The notes under the pieces: generated by a model
Database searches by the model: none
What the model saw: the letters and a program-made list of their open reading frames with translations, nothing else
What the model was told of the DNA's origin: nothing
Shown: positions 1 through 9,673 of the stretch, piece after piece
Position numbering within the stretch: the stretch's first letter is position 1
Layout of the letters: each line of letters opens with the position of its first letter
Translations under genes and position numbers: made by a program
From: Candidatus Eisenbacteria bacterium
GTDB taxonomy: Bacteria; Eisenbacteria; RBG-16-71-46; JAFGJU01
Direction: 5' to 3'
Length of the DNA stretch: 64,000 bases
Assembly: GCA_026388185.1 (NCBI GenBank)
Contig: JAPLKG010000017.1
Location: 1 to 64,000, forward strand

Positions 1-51
1 CCGCGTGCTCAGACAGAGGCAGCTCCGGACGAACTGAAGAAGATGTGGTAA
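1..51 (+). CDS. C-terminal end of an unidentified protein (partial)
   Basis: An open frame enters from the left edge and ends at a TAA at 49-51, giving the tail PRAQTEAAPDELKKMW. It is hydrophilic and helix-like. Nothing identifies the family, and the frame may be chance because only 16 codons are visible. It would be convergent with the truncated repeat protein next to it. Confidence 0.25.
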   Translation, partial: PRAQTEAAPDELKKMW

Positions 52-99
52 CCAACACACGAATACTAGCCTGATGATCGTCGGTAAATCGCTCTCCTC

Positions 100-1200
100 T
101 CACACAAAAAACATACTTGACTCCAGCCAGATCCATACTACCCCACCAGCACCATCTAAGGCGATCGTCGGCTGATACTGACTCCCCGTTGCCGTGCACA
201 GCGCTACCCCATTCGCAGCCCACTGAACAACACCCCAACCATTCACCCTCTGCGCATAGATGTCCCAGTTCCCGCTGCGGTAGTCATACCACGTCACAAT
301 CGCCCCACCAGCACCATCAGATGTGATCGTCGGAGACCGCTGATCCCCCGTTGCCGTGCACAGCGCTACCCCATTCGCAGCCCACTGAACCGCGCCCAAA
401 GCATCGATGCGCTGCGCATAAACGTCATTCTCCCCGCTGCGGGCGTCATACCACGCCACAATCGCCCCACCAGCACCATCTGACGTGATCGTCGGATACA
501 CCTGATTCCCCGTAGCCGTGCACTGCGCTACCCCATTCGCAGCCCACTGAACCGCGCCCAAAGCATCGATGCGCTGCGCATAAACGTCATAGTCGTCACC
601 GCTGCGGGCGTCATACCACGCCACAATCGCCCCACCAGCACCATCTGACGTGATCGTCGGCCACCCCTGATCCCCCGTTGCCGCGCACAACGCTACCCCA
701 TTCGTACCCCACTGAACCACGCCCAAAGCATCGATGCGCTGCGCATAAACGTCATTCTCCCCGCTGCGCCGGTCGAACCACGTCACAATCGCCCCACCAG
801 CGCCGTCGGACGTGATCATCGGATACACCTGATCCCCCGTTGCCGTGCACAGCGCTACCCCATTCGCAGCCCACTGAACCGCGCCCAAAGCATCGATGCG
901 CTGCGCATAAACGTCATTGTTCCCGCTGCGCCAGTCATTCCACGTCACAATCGCCCCACCAGCACCATCGGACGTGATCGTCGGATACCCCTGATTCCCC
1001 GTTGCCGTGCAGATGGCCACACCATTAGCCACCCACCGAACCGCACCCAAAGCATCGATGCGCTGCGCATAGACGTCACTGTTCCCGCTGCGAGAGTCAC
1101 ACCATGTCACAATCGCCCCGCCAGCATCATCTGAGGCAATCGTCGACTGATACTGATCCCCCATCGCCGTGCACAGCGGATTACCGTTATCCGCCCAAAA
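100..1200 (-). repeat. 162-bp coding tandem repeats, about 6.8 copies
   Basis: Seven near-identical blocks of 162 bp (one has a 3-bp insertion, reading SGDDYDVYAQ) encode the 54-residue units of the surrounding gene. The high identity between copies at DNA level suggests recent amplification or gene conversion. Such arrays are prone to copy-number change and to collapse during assembly. Confidence 0.85.
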
Positions 1201-1281
1201 GCCAAAAGAACACATCGGAAGTCCCACGACCACCAAGAACCCGACCATCGACACCCCGAACACTCTCATTAGCCTATTCAT
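100..1281 (-). CDS. Secreted tandem-repeat (propeller-like) protein, C-terminally truncated
   Basis: The likely start is the ATG at 1281: an AAAGGAG lies 8 bases upstream, and it gives a clean signal peptide (MNRLMRVFGVSMVG, hydrophobic to about residue 28). The longer frame has no such context. The mature part is about seven copies of a 54-residue unit with the core DGAGGAIVTWYDYRSG followed by DVYAQRIDALGAVQWAANGV. The pattern resembles BNR/Asp-box-type beta-propeller blades and the repeats of the protein at 61855-63603. The last unit breaks off after GAGG and the frame ends GVVWIWLESSMFFV, with no C-terminal sorting domain, unlike the related proteins in this window. It is probably exported to the surface. 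The substrate is unknown, and the gene may be a 3'-truncated remnant. Confidence 0.75.
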   Translation of the reverse strand: MNRLMRVFGVSMVGFLVVVGLPMCSFGFWADNGNPLCTAMGDQYQSTIASDDAGGAIVTWCDSRSGNSDVYAQRIDALGAVRWVANGVAICTATGNQGYPTITSDGAGGAIVTWNDWRSGNNDVYAQRIDALGAVQWAANGVALCTATGDQVYPMITSDGAGGAIVTWFDRRSGENDVYAQRIDALGVVQWGTNGVALCAATGDQGWPTITSDGAGGAIVAWYDARSGDDYDVYAQRIDALGAVQWAANGVAQCTATGNQVYPTITSDGAGGAIVAWYDARSGENDVYAQRIDALGAVQWAANGVALCTATGDQRSPTITSDGAGGAIVTWYDYRSGNWDIYAQRVNGWGVVQWAANGVALCTATGSQYQPTIALDGAGGVVWIWLESSMFFV

Positions 1282-1683
1282 CTCCATCACTCCTTTCCTC
1301 CGAGGGTCGGCCCTCGACCCAAAAGGTCCAGACCAGAAGGATCTCCCGTCGTATGAACCGAGCGACACCCAGGACGGCAAGACATACCGCAACCAGCCCT
1401 TCGCCGAAACGAAAAAGCCTCACCGGGGGCCAGTGAGGCTAGTGATCCCTGCGAAAAGCAAGCACAATGGACCGTCTTCGGAAACATCCTTCTGCCCGCC
1501 ATCATGATATGTGAAAGAGAAGAACTGAAGCTGCCAGTTGCTTTCGCCTGTTGCAAGCGTGGAATATATCACCAGAGTACCGCCAACGCAAGCAAAAAAC
1601 TCCTGTCGTATTAGCAAAGTAATAATGTCCTATTGTGCGGTTGTGAGTGCTTGGCTTTTCCCATTCGCCCGGCCGGCAATACA

Positions 1684-1716
1684 AGAGGGGTGACCAGAAT
1701 GTCTGGTCACCCCTCT
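1684..1716 (-). terminator. Strong hairpin, probable terminator of the efflux operon
   Basis: A perfect 15-bp inverted repeat (arms 1684-1698 and 1702-1716) encloses a 3-base loop. It lies about 100 bases past the macB stop codon. On the minus strand it is followed only by a weak T-rich stretch (TGTATT), so termination efficiency is uncertain. It could work in both directions between the efflux operon and the repeat-protein gene. Confidence 0.6.
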
Positions 1717-1746
1717 CAATTCGAAACAACCCTATGGAGACTATGG

Positions 1747-1824
1747 TTACTTGAGCAGAATCATGCGGGTCGTATCATCTTCTTCAGTTTCTGAAGTTCT
1801 CGGCTTTACACGTCTCCTATTCAT
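1747..1824 (-). pseudogene. 25-codon frame overlapping the macB stop, possible remnant
   Basis: An ATG inside the last codons of macB opens a 25-residue frame ending TTRMILLK. That ending resembles the basic-hydrophobic terminus of FlgD-like/T9SS-type sorting domains (compare KKIVVLK at 48778). No ribosome binding site of its own was seen beyond coupling to macB. It may be the broken end of a secreted-protein gene, or chance. Confidence 0.2.
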
Positions 1825-3772
1825 GTCGCAATGCCTCGATGGGGTTCAAAGTGGCGGCTTTGCGTGCTGGATAGAATCCGAAGAAGAGCCCTATTGCGAA
1901 GGCAAAAGAAAACGATAGCACCACGGAGGCAGGCGTGACTACCGTCGGCCAGCCTCCGAAGCGACTTGCAAGTTTGCTCGCCACCAGTCCCAGGAAAACC
2001 CCAACCAGCCCTCCGCTCAATGACACAATGATCGCCTCGACGAGAAACTGACCAAGGATGTCGCGCGGCTGGGCACCGATTGCCTTGCGAATGCCTATCT
2101 CCCTCGTCCGCTCGGTCACCGATACAAGCATGATGTTCATAATCCCGATCCCGCCGACGACGAGGCTCACGATTGCAATCCCCGCCAGCAGCATGGTGAA
2201 TGTCTTGCTCGTCTCCTTCACGGTGGAGAGAATCTCCGCCTGCGAGTCCACGTGGAAATCGTCCTCTTGCCCTTCCCTAATCTCATGATTCTCCCGCAGG
2301 AGGCGTGTTATCTCTTCCGTGGCCGTGTCCATCACGCTCTGGGATTTTGCCTCAATGTTGATGGACGACAGGTGGTCCACGCCGAACAGCCGCTTCTGTG
2401 CAGTCGCCAAGGGGACGAGGACGATGTCGTCTTCATCCCTCCACCCGCTGCCGCCCTTCTCTTTCATCACGCCGATGACTTGAAACGTGCTTCGCTTGAT
2501 CTTGATGTATTGCCCTATGGGATCCTCAGTTCCGAAGAGGTTTTCCACCACCGTTTGCCCCAGGACGGCTACCCGGCGCAAGTATCGGTTGTCGCTTTCG
2601 CTGATGAAAGAGCCCTTCGCCAATTGAAAGTTGTTGACCTCGGGAAAATTGGGCGTAACTCCGCTAATGCCGGTGTTCGTGTTCTTGTTCCCAAAGACTA
2701 CCTGGGCGTTCCCTGAGAATGTGGCGTCGACTTTGGCGACGGACGGACATTCTTCCGCGATGGCCAGAGCGTCTGCATACGTGAGGGACGTGACTCCTCC
2801 CATCGCCCCCCTGGCAGGTCCCGTCGTTTGGGCACCTGCGCGCACCATCAGAAGGTTCGCCCCCATCTGGCTTATCCTTTGCGTGATTTGCAGGCTCGCT
2901 CCTTGACCAATCGCTACCATGGCAATCACAGCCGCCACGCCTACCACGATGCCGAGCATCGTCAGGAAACTGCGAAGTTTGTTTGAGAAGATGGAAAACA
3001 CGGACACAAGCAGGCTCTCTTTTAGTTCGGAGATGGAGAACACTCTCTTTTTCTTGCCACTGCGTCTCGGCAAAGAAGCCCTGTCCACTTGAGCTCCACC
3101 GGCGTTCCTGGTGTCCTCCACAAGCCCACCGTCCCGTAGGCGGAGGATTCGCTGAGCGTGTGCCGCCACCGAATTATCGTGCGTCACCAAGATGACGGTC
3201 ACGCCCTTCCTGTGTGACTCGGTCAGGATCGCCATTATCTCGCCGCCGGAAACGGAATCGAGGTTGCCCGTCGGTTCGTCCGCGAGGAGGATCGCCGGAT
3301 CGTTGACGAGCGCCCTCGCGATGGCGACGCGTTGCTGTTGTCCTCCCGACAGTTCTCTCGGTCGATGGCGGGCTCTATCCTCCAGCCCGACGGAGCGCAA
3401 TGCATCAATACACGTCTGCCTTCGCTTACCGTGATTGCCGGCGTATATGAGCGGGAGTTCAACGTTGGAGAGGGCGCTCTGCCGTGGCAACAGATTGAAC
3501 GTCTGAAACACAAAACCTATTTTTTCGTTTCGTATTTGGGCAAGCTCGGAATCGGAGAACTCGCTCACGTTGACGCCGTCAAACAGGTATTGTCCGCTTG
3601 TGGAGACGTCGAGACATCCCAAGATATTTAGAAGAGTGGACTTGCCCGAGCCCGAGGGACCCATGATGGCAATGAACTCGCCGTCTTCGATCTTGAATGA
3701 GACGTTCTTGAGCGCGGGGACCTCTATGTCCCCCATTCTGTAAATCTTGTCGACGTTCCGCAGCTCTATCAT
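1817..3772 (-). CDS. macB: MacB-type ABC transporter, fused ATPase and permease
   Basis: At 651 residues it matches the usual MacB length (about 650). The ATPase domain comes first: Walker [10 protein letters not shown] at 38-46, signature LSGGQQQR at 141-148, Walker B ILLADEP at 161-167 and the switch histidine THD at 197-199. A membrane helix at about 266-290 follows, then a periplasmic MacB_PCD domain and three C-terminal helices from about 525 (FtsX-like permease). MacB works with a MacA adaptor and TolC to drive periplasmic substrates (macrolides, peptides, lipoproteins) out of the cell by mechanotransmission. The start ATG overlaps the macA stop (ATGA), so the two are translationally coupled. 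The actual substrate cannot be read from the sequence. Confidence 0.93.
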   Translation of the reverse strand: MIELRNVDKIYRMGDIEVPALKNVSFKIEDGEFIAIMGPSGSGKSTLLNILGCLDVSTSGQYLFDGVNVSEFSDSELAQIRNEKIGFVFQTFNLLPRQSALSNVELPLIYAGNHGKRRQTCIDALRSVGLEDRARHRPRELSGGQQQRVAIARALVNDPAILLADEPTGNLDSVSGGEIMAILTESHRKGVTVILVTHDNSVAAHAQRILRLRDGGLVEDTRNAGGAQVDRASLPRRSGKKKRVFSISELKESLLVSVFSIFSNKLRSFLTMLGIVVGVAAVIAMVAIGQGASLQITQRISQMGANLLMVRAGAQTTGPARGAMGGVTSLTYADALAIAEECPSVAKVDATFSGNAQVVFGNKNTNTGISGVTPNFPEVNNFQLAKGSFISESDNRYLRRVAVLGQTVVENLFGTEDPIGQYIKIKRSTFQVIGVMKEKGGSGWRDEDDIVLVPLATAQKRLFGVDHLSSINIEAKSQSVMDTATEEITRLLRENHEIREGQEDDFHVDSQAEILSTVKETSKTFTMLLAGIAIVSLVVGGIGIMNIMLVSVTERTREIGIRKAIGAQPRDILGQFLVEAIIVSLSGGLVGVFLGLVASKLASRFGGWPTVVTPASVVLSFSFAFAIGLFFGFYPARKAATLNPIEALRHE

Positions 3773-4773
3773 CTTCGTCCCATGAACATTGGTATCCGCG
3801 GCCGAGAACTCGTCGTCTGCGTACTTGACGGCGTGCTCCCGGTTGTTACGGTTTCACTGAGAACCACCGTGTCGCCCGCCCTCAAGCCCTCGGTTATCTC
3901 GATCGTTTTCCCATCAGTGATCCCGGTTTTGACGCTTCGACGAATCGGCCTGTCTTCGAGAACTGTAACGAAGCTGTCTCCGTTCTCCTCAGAAACCGCG
4001 CCCTTGGGAATCACGAGTATGCTGTCCTTGCTCGCCACCACGAATTCCACGTTGGCGGTCATTCCGGAGGCCCAGTCGCCGGGCACTTGCACGGGCTCCA
4101 CCATCACGTCGTATTCCACCACGCCCGAGACCAGGGTACCCTCGCGGGAGATCTTGGTCACCCTGGCGTTCACGCGCTCATCAGGAAAGGCGTCGAGCAC
4201 CACCCACGCCTTCTGTTTCACTTTTATCTTGCCTATGTCTGCCTCGTCCACCTGGACGCTCGCCACCAGCCTGTCGGCGATCGCGAAGAGGACGGTCGCT
4301 GTGGTCACGTTCTGTCCGGGCTCGCAGGAGCGCATTATCACCTCTCCGCGTATCGAGTTGGTGAGAGGCACTAGTTTGTACGCCTTGTCTGCAATCTCGG
4401 AGGCCTCCTTCGCCTGCTTGATGGCTTCCTCGTCATTCTTCTCTTGGGCGGATTCAAGCGCGGAGCGGGCCGCGTCCAGGAGCGCAATTCTGTCTTCGCT
4501 GGAAATCCACGCGAGGATGTCTCCTTCCTTCACCCTGTCGCCTTCGTTGACTTCCACTTTGTCTATCCTGCCGCTGACAGACGAGCTGACCTCGACTCTC
4601 GTGTAGGGTTCGATCGTCCCCGTGGAAAGCACCTTGACCTCTATGCTGCCCGATTCGACTCTGGCAGTCTCGTAGGCGGGTTGATCCGTGTTGGCGAGAC
4701 GTCTTTCTCGAAGGTAAAAGAGTCCGGCCAAGATGATCAGCACGGGGATTATTATGAAATACAGTTTCTTCAT
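3769..4773 (-). CDS. macA: MacA-like periplasmic adaptor (membrane fusion protein)
   Basis: The chosen ATG (MKKLYFIIIPVLIILAG) overlaps the tolC-like stop as TAATG and has a GGAGG upstream. A longer frame to 4791 adds only six residues. An N-terminal signal anchor is followed by a biotinyl-lipoyl half-motif (VSGRIDKVEVNEGDRVKEGD), a short helical hairpin rich in Ala/Glu, the second lipoyl half (GQNVTTATVLFAIAD) and beta-barrel domains ending in a Ser/Thr/Arg-rich tail. The family links the inner-membrane MacB to the outer-membrane channel. At 334 residues the hairpin is shorter than in E. coli MacA. Confidence 0.9.
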   Translation of the reverse strand: MKKLYFIIIPVLIILAGLFYLRERRLANTDQPAYETARVESGSIEVKVLSTGTIEPYTRVEVSSSVSGRIDKVEVNEGDRVKEGDILAWISSEDRIALLDAARSALESAQEKNDEEAIKQAKEASEIADKAYKLVPLTNSIRGEVIMRSCEPGQNVTTATVLFAIADRLVASVQVDEADIGKIKVKQKAWVVLDAFPDERVNARVTKISREGTLVSGVVEYDVMVEPVQVPGDWASGMTANVEFVVASKDSILVIPKGAVSEENGDSFVTVLEDRPIRRSVKTGITDGKTIEITEGLRAGDTVVLSETVTTGSTPSSTQTTSSRPRIPMFMGRR

Positions 4774-6023
4774 TAACTCGTCCTCCCACACGCCTTCTCC
4801 AACCTGGCAGCGGATACCCGGAGATTGTACAGCGCGCTTAGCTGGGTGGTCTCCGCCTGGGTAAGACCGGTTTCCTTCTGCTGCAGGAAGAAATAGGACG
4901 TCTTTCCTTGCTCGTATTGCAGCTTCGTCAGTTCGTACATATTGCGAGCGGCCTCCAGAGTCGACTTGTTCACTTCGATGATACTTTGTGCCAATTCCCA
5001 GGTCGAGTAGGCTTGCTCGACCTCTTCTTCTATCTGCTGCTGCAGTTCCCGGATTCGATCGCTCTGGCTCTCGAGCGACAAGGTGGCGTCCCGGACTTTC
5101 GCCTTTCTTGAGAAGCCGTCAAAGATGGGCAACGAAACACTAATCCCTGCACCCCAGTTGTCCCTCTGGTCCAGAAGTTCGCTGCCCTGCAAACCGTACG
5201 ATGAGGAGAACGAAACGCCGGGAAGATAGTTGCTCCTGGCCTGTGTGACCTGAGCTTGGAGCGCACCAGTGTTGGCCGTTGCAGAGAGCAGCTCGGGTCT
5301 TCCAACCATTGCCTCCTCGATCAGACTCTCGAGTGGCGGAAAGTCGATCTCTGCGTCCCGATACTCCAGGACCACCTCCGACCTTCTAGGTCTGCCAAGA
5401 AGCAGGTTGAGCTCGACTCCAGCAAGGACCAATTCATCTTTTGCCCGCTTATCATCGTATTCTGCCTGAAGCACGTTCGCCTCGGCTTCTTTCACTGCAG
5501 GCGAGCTCTCTCTGCCTGCCTCGTATTTTAGATTGATGAGCACGAGGTCCTCTCTTCGTCTCTTGACCACGTCCTGCACCAGGGTGATCTGCTCCTGCTT
5601 CTGCAGTATCTTGAAGAAAGCCCCCTTCACTTGGAGGATCAGTTCGTCCTCCGACAGATGATACGCTTCCTTCGCCACGTCTACTTTGGCCGTGGCCGCA
5701 TCCACGGCGGCCTTCCGATATCCCCCGTCGTAGATGGTGTAGCTCAGACCAATGCTGGTCGAGTAGCTCCCCTGCCGATCCCCAAAGGAGCTTCCCGAAT
5801 TTCTGTAGCTGGAGGAGAGGTCTACGCCCGGGTAGTAAGAGGAATGGGCAGACGTCACGCCGACGTTGGATCTCTCTATCGACGTCTTTTGCTGAACGAG
5901 CGTCGGGTTGTTCTGTCTTGCAAGTGAAATGCAGTCCTGGAGAGTCAGTGGCTGTTCTGCAAAAGAGTCGACGCTCAAGATTGTCACCAGGAGGATAATC
6001 ATCGAACAGAGTCTCCGAATCAC
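4773..6023 (-). CDS. TolC-family outer-membrane efflux protein
   Basis: This 416-residue protein has a signal peptide (MIRRLCSMIILLVTILS, cleavage near SFAEQ). Two outer-membrane efflux protein (OEP) repeats follow, each starting with a motif like LQDCISLARQNNPTLVQ and continuing into long coiled helices (for example the Gln/Glu-rich LQQQIEEEVEQAYSTWELAQ). It forms the trimeric exit duct for the MacAB pump encoded just downstream and is the first gene of the operon. The 249 bases upstream (6024-6272) hold no gene, and I saw no convincing promoter hexamers there. Confidence 0.92.
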   Translation of the reverse strand: MIRRLCSMIILLVTILSVDSFAEQPLTLQDCISLARQNNPTLVQQKTSIERSNVGVTSAHSSYYPGVDLSSSYRNSGSSFGDRQGSYSTSIGLSYTIYDGGYRKAAVDAATAKVDVAKEAYHLSEDELILQVKGAFFKILQKQEQITLVQDVVKRRREDLVLINLKYEAGRESSPAVKEAEANVLQAEYDDKRAKDELVLAGVELNLLLGRPRRSEVVLEYRDAEIDFPPLESLIEEAMVGRPELLSATANTGALQAQVTQARSNYLPGVSFSSSYGLQGSELLDQRDNWGAGISVSLPIFDGFSRKAKVRDATLSLESQSDRIRELQQQIEEEVEQAYSTWELAQSIIEVNKSTLEAARNMYELTKLQYEQGKTSYFFLQQKETGLTQAETTQLSALYNLRVSAARLEKACGRTS

Positions 6024-6272
6024 GTCACTCCCCTTTTCGTTTCTATTCGCGGGTAACTCTAACCGCGGGAACGCTCTCGTTTGACGACCGTAACTCTTCT
6101 TCTCGATTTTCTACTATTTTTGACACCTTCACGACCGGCAAACTTGCGGTCTATTCCACAGTTTCCCCAACGAATAAGGCAACTGTCGCTCCGGGTGCTG
6201 CTGGCGCGACCGGCGAATAACTCCTTGGAAGATAACAAACTAGGGGGTGCCGGAAGGTCTGCCGGCGACTCT

Positions 6273-7205
6273 TCAGATCGCCTGTCGCTTCGTGGCGCAG
6301 AGCATCACTGAAAGATGATTCATTTGGTTGCGGTCGTCACGAAAGTCCCGATGCAGATGGGGTCTTATTCTCTCAAAAGCAGGGCCATCGAGAGTCAGTA
6401 GCGGGGTCATCACAATGTTCTCCCATCCCCATCTCTCAAAGGCCTCTCTGTACTGAAACGGTCTCACCCGGTTCGGGATGCCTCTGAATCGGAACAGGTC
6501 GTACACCTTTTGACCATATCTATAGATGTTGTTTGGATCTCTCTCACGTATCCACCTGGAATGAGTCATCATGCCTATTTCTGTGACAATTACTGCTCCG
6601 CTTCTGGCCACCAGACTCAATTGCCGTACGGTGCTCTCGACGTCGTCAAAATGCTCAAACGATGCCTGGCTGAAGATGAGGTCGATTCTCTCCTTTCCAA
6701 ATGCGGAAACCGCGTCGAAATCGTCCCGGCAGACGTAATTCAGCCTGTCACTGCTTCCTTTCCGTGTCATTTCAAGTTGTCCCCGAAGAGAATCGAGATC
6801 CGCAGCGATATCCGCGCACTTCAGGCGTTCGAAAAAGTACTCGTAGAAGCCACCGGGAACGTCCTCAACCAGATTGTTGACGTCGATGGCGCTGTAGCGG
6901 CCGACGCCTTTTGCCAGGAGATACAGACCGACACCGAGATCGGAACCGGGCCCCAGCTCCAGAACACTCTTACCGACAAAAAAATCGTTTCTGCCGGTGT
7001 AGCCCTTCAGAAAAGAAAGCCACTTCTCGACCACTCCGAGGTCATATTCGGCACATCTGCGGTACTCACTGATGGAAAACGGCTTGGGAGACGAATACCC
7101 TTTGAGCGTACTCCTGGCTTTTGAGAGAAACAGGAATCCCAGTCCTGCCACATGGTAGAACAGATTTTGAAGTCTCGTGTGTAGCTTCCGTTCTAGGCCG
7201 GCCAT
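6273..7205 (-). CDS. Class I SAM-dependent methyltransferase
   Basis: The 310-residue protein shows motif I VLELGPGSD at 81-89, an acidic end of strand 2 (SAIDV) and the motif IV-like block DLIFSQASFEHFDDVESTV. These place it in the Rossmann-fold methyltransferases of the Methyltransf_11/23 type. The sequence resembles methyltransferases found near glycan or lipid biosynthesis genes (a pattern such as MTHSRWIRERDPNNIYRY), but nothing identifies the acceptor. It stands alone on this strand between the efflux operon and the DUF5916 gene. Confidence 0.8.
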   Translation of the reverse strand: MAGLERKLHTRLQNLFYHVAGLGFLFLSKARSTLKGYSSPKPFSISEYRRCAEYDLGVVEKWLSFLKGYTGRNDFFVGKSVLELGPGSDLGVGLYLLAKGVGRYSAIDVNNLVEDVPGGFYEYFFERLKCADIAADLDSLRGQLEMTRKGSSDRLNYVCRDDFDAVSAFGKERIDLIFSQASFEHFDDVESTVRQLSLVARSGAVIVTEIGMMTHSRWIRERDPNNIYRYGQKVYDLFRFRGIPNRVRPFQYREAFERWGWENIVMTPLLTLDGPAFERIRPHLHRDFRDDRNQMNHLSVMLCATKRQAI

Positions 7206-7298
7206 TTGAAGACGTGCCTCCCGGTGGTCTCCACAATCGTTTTCGAGCGAGCAAGGTCAGGGCTACAAGGCCAGGGCCGAATTACTCGGAAGAATTAC

Positions 7299-9491
7299 TC
7301 AGAAATAGAAGAGGTATTTTATCTTGAACACGCTGGTTCTGTCACTGACGTGCAATCTCTGCGGAAGCAGACTCCCGCCGCCGTCGTATTCGTCGCTCCT
7401 GTCGCGGACCTCGTTGATCGCAAAGTAAATCCAGCTCTTGGGGCGGAAATTGTACGAGAAGAGCAGCCCGCCGACCGCCTGCTCTATCTTCTCGGTAGAT
7501 CGTACGTACACGTTGTCGAGGTACACGCGGACGTTCAAGTTGTTCACCGGCGTCAGGGAGAAGAAGGGACGAGTGTTGACCGTGACGTCCTCGATTCGGT
7601 TCTCCGGAGTCCATTCGGCAAAAACGTTCAGATCCGTGCCCACCTCGAGCATGTCCAGCGCCCGCCAATCGATTTCACTCTCCGACCAGAAGTAGGGAGC
7701 CAGGTAGTCACGCGCGAAGTTGTAGGTCTTTGAGTAGCCGCCGGACAGTGACGCGTCCCACTTGGGAGAGATGTTGTACCACGAAGAGAGATTCAGGTCG
7801 TAGGAAGTGAACTCCTTTTCCAGATCTTTCGAACGCCCCGTCGAAAGACTCAGTTCGTATCCCCAGTCGTTGCGGAACTGCATGTTGAACCCCAGGAGGG
7901 CGATTCTATCGGTGAAGGCGTCGGCCTTCTCGTATTGCAGAATCCCGCCCACGTAGACGAGAGCTTGTTGGACACAGCCCTCATCGAAGTACCAGCGAGG
8001 GCCGGCCAATCCTGTGAATTCGGCCGTGCCTTTCCACGGCACGAAGCCCACCTCACTCACGTCGAAATCTTCGCCCACGTACCTGCTTCGCGCGGCTAGC
8101 AGCCATTTGTCCTTGGGCACCCTCAATCCTGCAGACGCGGCGAAATCCCCTCGCGATTCCCTGTAAGACCGCGCGACCTGATAGGCAAGCTGCCAATCCG
8201 CTCCGCGAAAAGCTCCGTCAACATCGATGACTCCCGTCTTCTCGCTGTCGGTGTTCTTGCCGACGTACAACAAGCCGACGGAGGAATTGTCCAGGATTTG
8301 CTTCTTGACTCTCACGGAGCTGAACAGTGCCTGCGGTTCCGTGATGCTCTCTCCGTCTGACTCATAGTCCTTCTCGTCCGTCACTGCCAAGAAACCGCCG
8401 TATTCCCATTCGCCGGCGCGTCCGAATGCCTTGGTCCCCAGCAGCAGAGGCACTTCGCTACCGTCCGGAAGCTTCTTCCCGATTCTCCTGGAATAGAAAA
8501 GCTCGAGCGGCTCGTAGAAACCGGAGTTATTCTCGCGGCCGGACGGCATGAAGACTTCATTTCCTTCGGTGAAAAAGGGACGCCTTTCGTCGAAATACGA
8601 CTCGTAACGGGAGATATTGAAGGCGTAGGGGTCCGCCTCAATCTGCGCGAAGTCGGGATTGCCGGTCAACTGGAACGTCAACCGTTGCGACGGATTGTAG
8701 AAAATGTCGACGCCCGCATTCGGGCTGAGCTTGTACCTGGAGTCGTGCAGGTACTCAGCTTTCAAGATGCCCACGGGATAGATTTCCAGGTTCAGGCCTC
8801 TCACGGAGGGACGGAAATCTTCAAGAACCAGCCGGCCGAATTTCGAGATTCTCTGGCCCTCGTTCTCTTCGTACGGACACCAGTAGATGTCTTCTTTCGT
8901 TGTCGGAATCCAGCGATCGAAATCGAGACCCCACGCCTCGAGGCCTTCTCGATACTGAATCGAACGATAAGGGATCTCCATTTCGATGACGAATCCCCAG
9001 TCGTAGATTCTGGCGGCCGAGAACCAGACGCCGTCCCAGTTGTAGTCGCGGTTGCGGGCGTCGTCCAGCAGTCTGCAATCCGCTCGCACGCCGGCGGCAG
9101 AAACGGCGAACTTGTACGCCGTGCGCCTGTCTCCGAAGGTATCGATCATGAGAGAGACGACGTCACCCTCGAAGTCATCGAGCGTGCCCTTGCTGCGCTG
9201 AATGTTCTTTCTTTCATCCTGGCAGATCATGAGGCAATAAAGCGCATCATCCGTGGTGAGAACTTTCGCAGTGGTTTTTCGGGAAGGCTCCTTACCATGG
9301 AAAGGCTCGAACTCTACAAAGTCGGAGGTCGAATCGGTCTGGCTCCAGAGGGGATCGATAACTCCGTCAACGGCCGGGCCGGACTGAACCTTCCTCAGCA
9401 CCAGTGCCCTTTGTGAATCCGCCCGAACCTCCGACGGCCCCACGGTGAGTAGCACACATATTACCGCAAGGAAGATAATCTTGTTTCTCAT
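7299..9491 (-). CDS. Outer-membrane DUF5916 protein with CBM9-like N-terminal domain
   Basis: The 730-residue protein has a signal peptide (MRNKIIFLAVICVLLTVG). A carbohydrate-binding-family-9-like beta-sandwich spans about residues 35-220 (marks include AVDGVIDPLWSQT and FVIEMEIPYRSI). A long run of alternating amphipathic strands follows and ends in FKIKYLFYF, whose terminal Phe is typical of BAM-inserted barrels. This is the standard DUF5916 architecture. The function is unknown; surface glycan or polymer handling is plausible. The ribosome binding site is weak, and a hairpin sits just upstream of the start. Confidence 0.85.
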   Translation of the reverse strand: MRNKIIFLAVICVLLTVGPSEVRADSQRALVLRKVQSGPAVDGVIDPLWSQTDSTSDFVEFEPFHGKEPSRKTTAKVLTTDDALYCLMICQDERKNIQRSKGTLDDFEGDVVSLMIDTFGDRRTAYKFAVSAAGVRADCRLLDDARNRDYNWDGVWFSAARIYDWGFVIEMEIPYRSIQYREGLEAWGLDFDRWIPTTKEDIYWCPYEENEGQRISKFGRLVLEDFRPSVRGLNLEIYPVGILKAEYLHDSRYKLSPNAGVDIFYNPSQRLTFQLTGNPDFAQIEADPYAFNISRYESYFDERRPFFTEGNEVFMPSGRENNSGFYEPLELFYSRRIGKKLPDGSEVPLLLGTKAFGRAGEWEYGGFLAVTDEKDYESDGESITEPQALFSSVRVKKQILDNSSVGLLYVGKNTDSEKTGVIDVDGAFRGADWQLAYQVARSYRESRGDFAASAGLRVPKDKWLLAARSRYVGEDFDVSEVGFVPWKGTAEFTGLAGPRWYFDEGCVQQALVYVGGILQYEKADAFTDRIALLGFNMQFRNDWGYELSLSTGRSKDLEKEFTSYDLNLSSWYNISPKWDASLSGGYSKTYNFARDYLAPYFWSESEIDWRALDMLEVGTDLNVFAEWTPENRIEDVTVNTRPFFSLTPVNNLNVRVYLDNVYVRSTEKIEQAVGGLLFSYNFRPKSWIYFAINEVRDRSDEYDGGGSLLPQRLHVSDRTSVFKIKYLFYF

Positions 9492-9504
9492 CTTCGTGCT
9501 CGGC

Positions 9505-9526
9505 GAGTCCCTGAATCGAGGGACTC
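9505..9526 (-). promoter_or_regulatory. 8-bp stem hairpin in the leader of the DUF5916 gene
   Basis: The perfect inverted repeat GAGTCCCT / AGGGACTC with a 6-base loop lies 13 bases upstream of the start codon. It could hide the weak ribosome binding region or act as a protein-binding site. Nothing else explains it. The rest of 9492-9673 shows no gene. Confidence 0.35.
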
Positions 9527-9673
9527 TAAAGACATGTCATCGGCGCCCGTCACTCGGGCCCGATACGCGACATACAGTACGCAGAATCGGGGAATATGTT
9601 GCACTCAAAGACGAACGAGAGGCGCGACCGCCTTCGCGCGGGCCTGCGGCCTTGCTGTTCGACTGCGTTCCGG

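Noticed and set aside
100-1200. CRISPR array
   Set aside because: The regular repeats are coding, 162 bp long, in frame and contiguous, without unique spacers.
1684-1716. Mobile-element terminal repeat
   Set aside because: The inverted repeat has a 3-base loop and sits just after an operon end, so a terminator explains it better.
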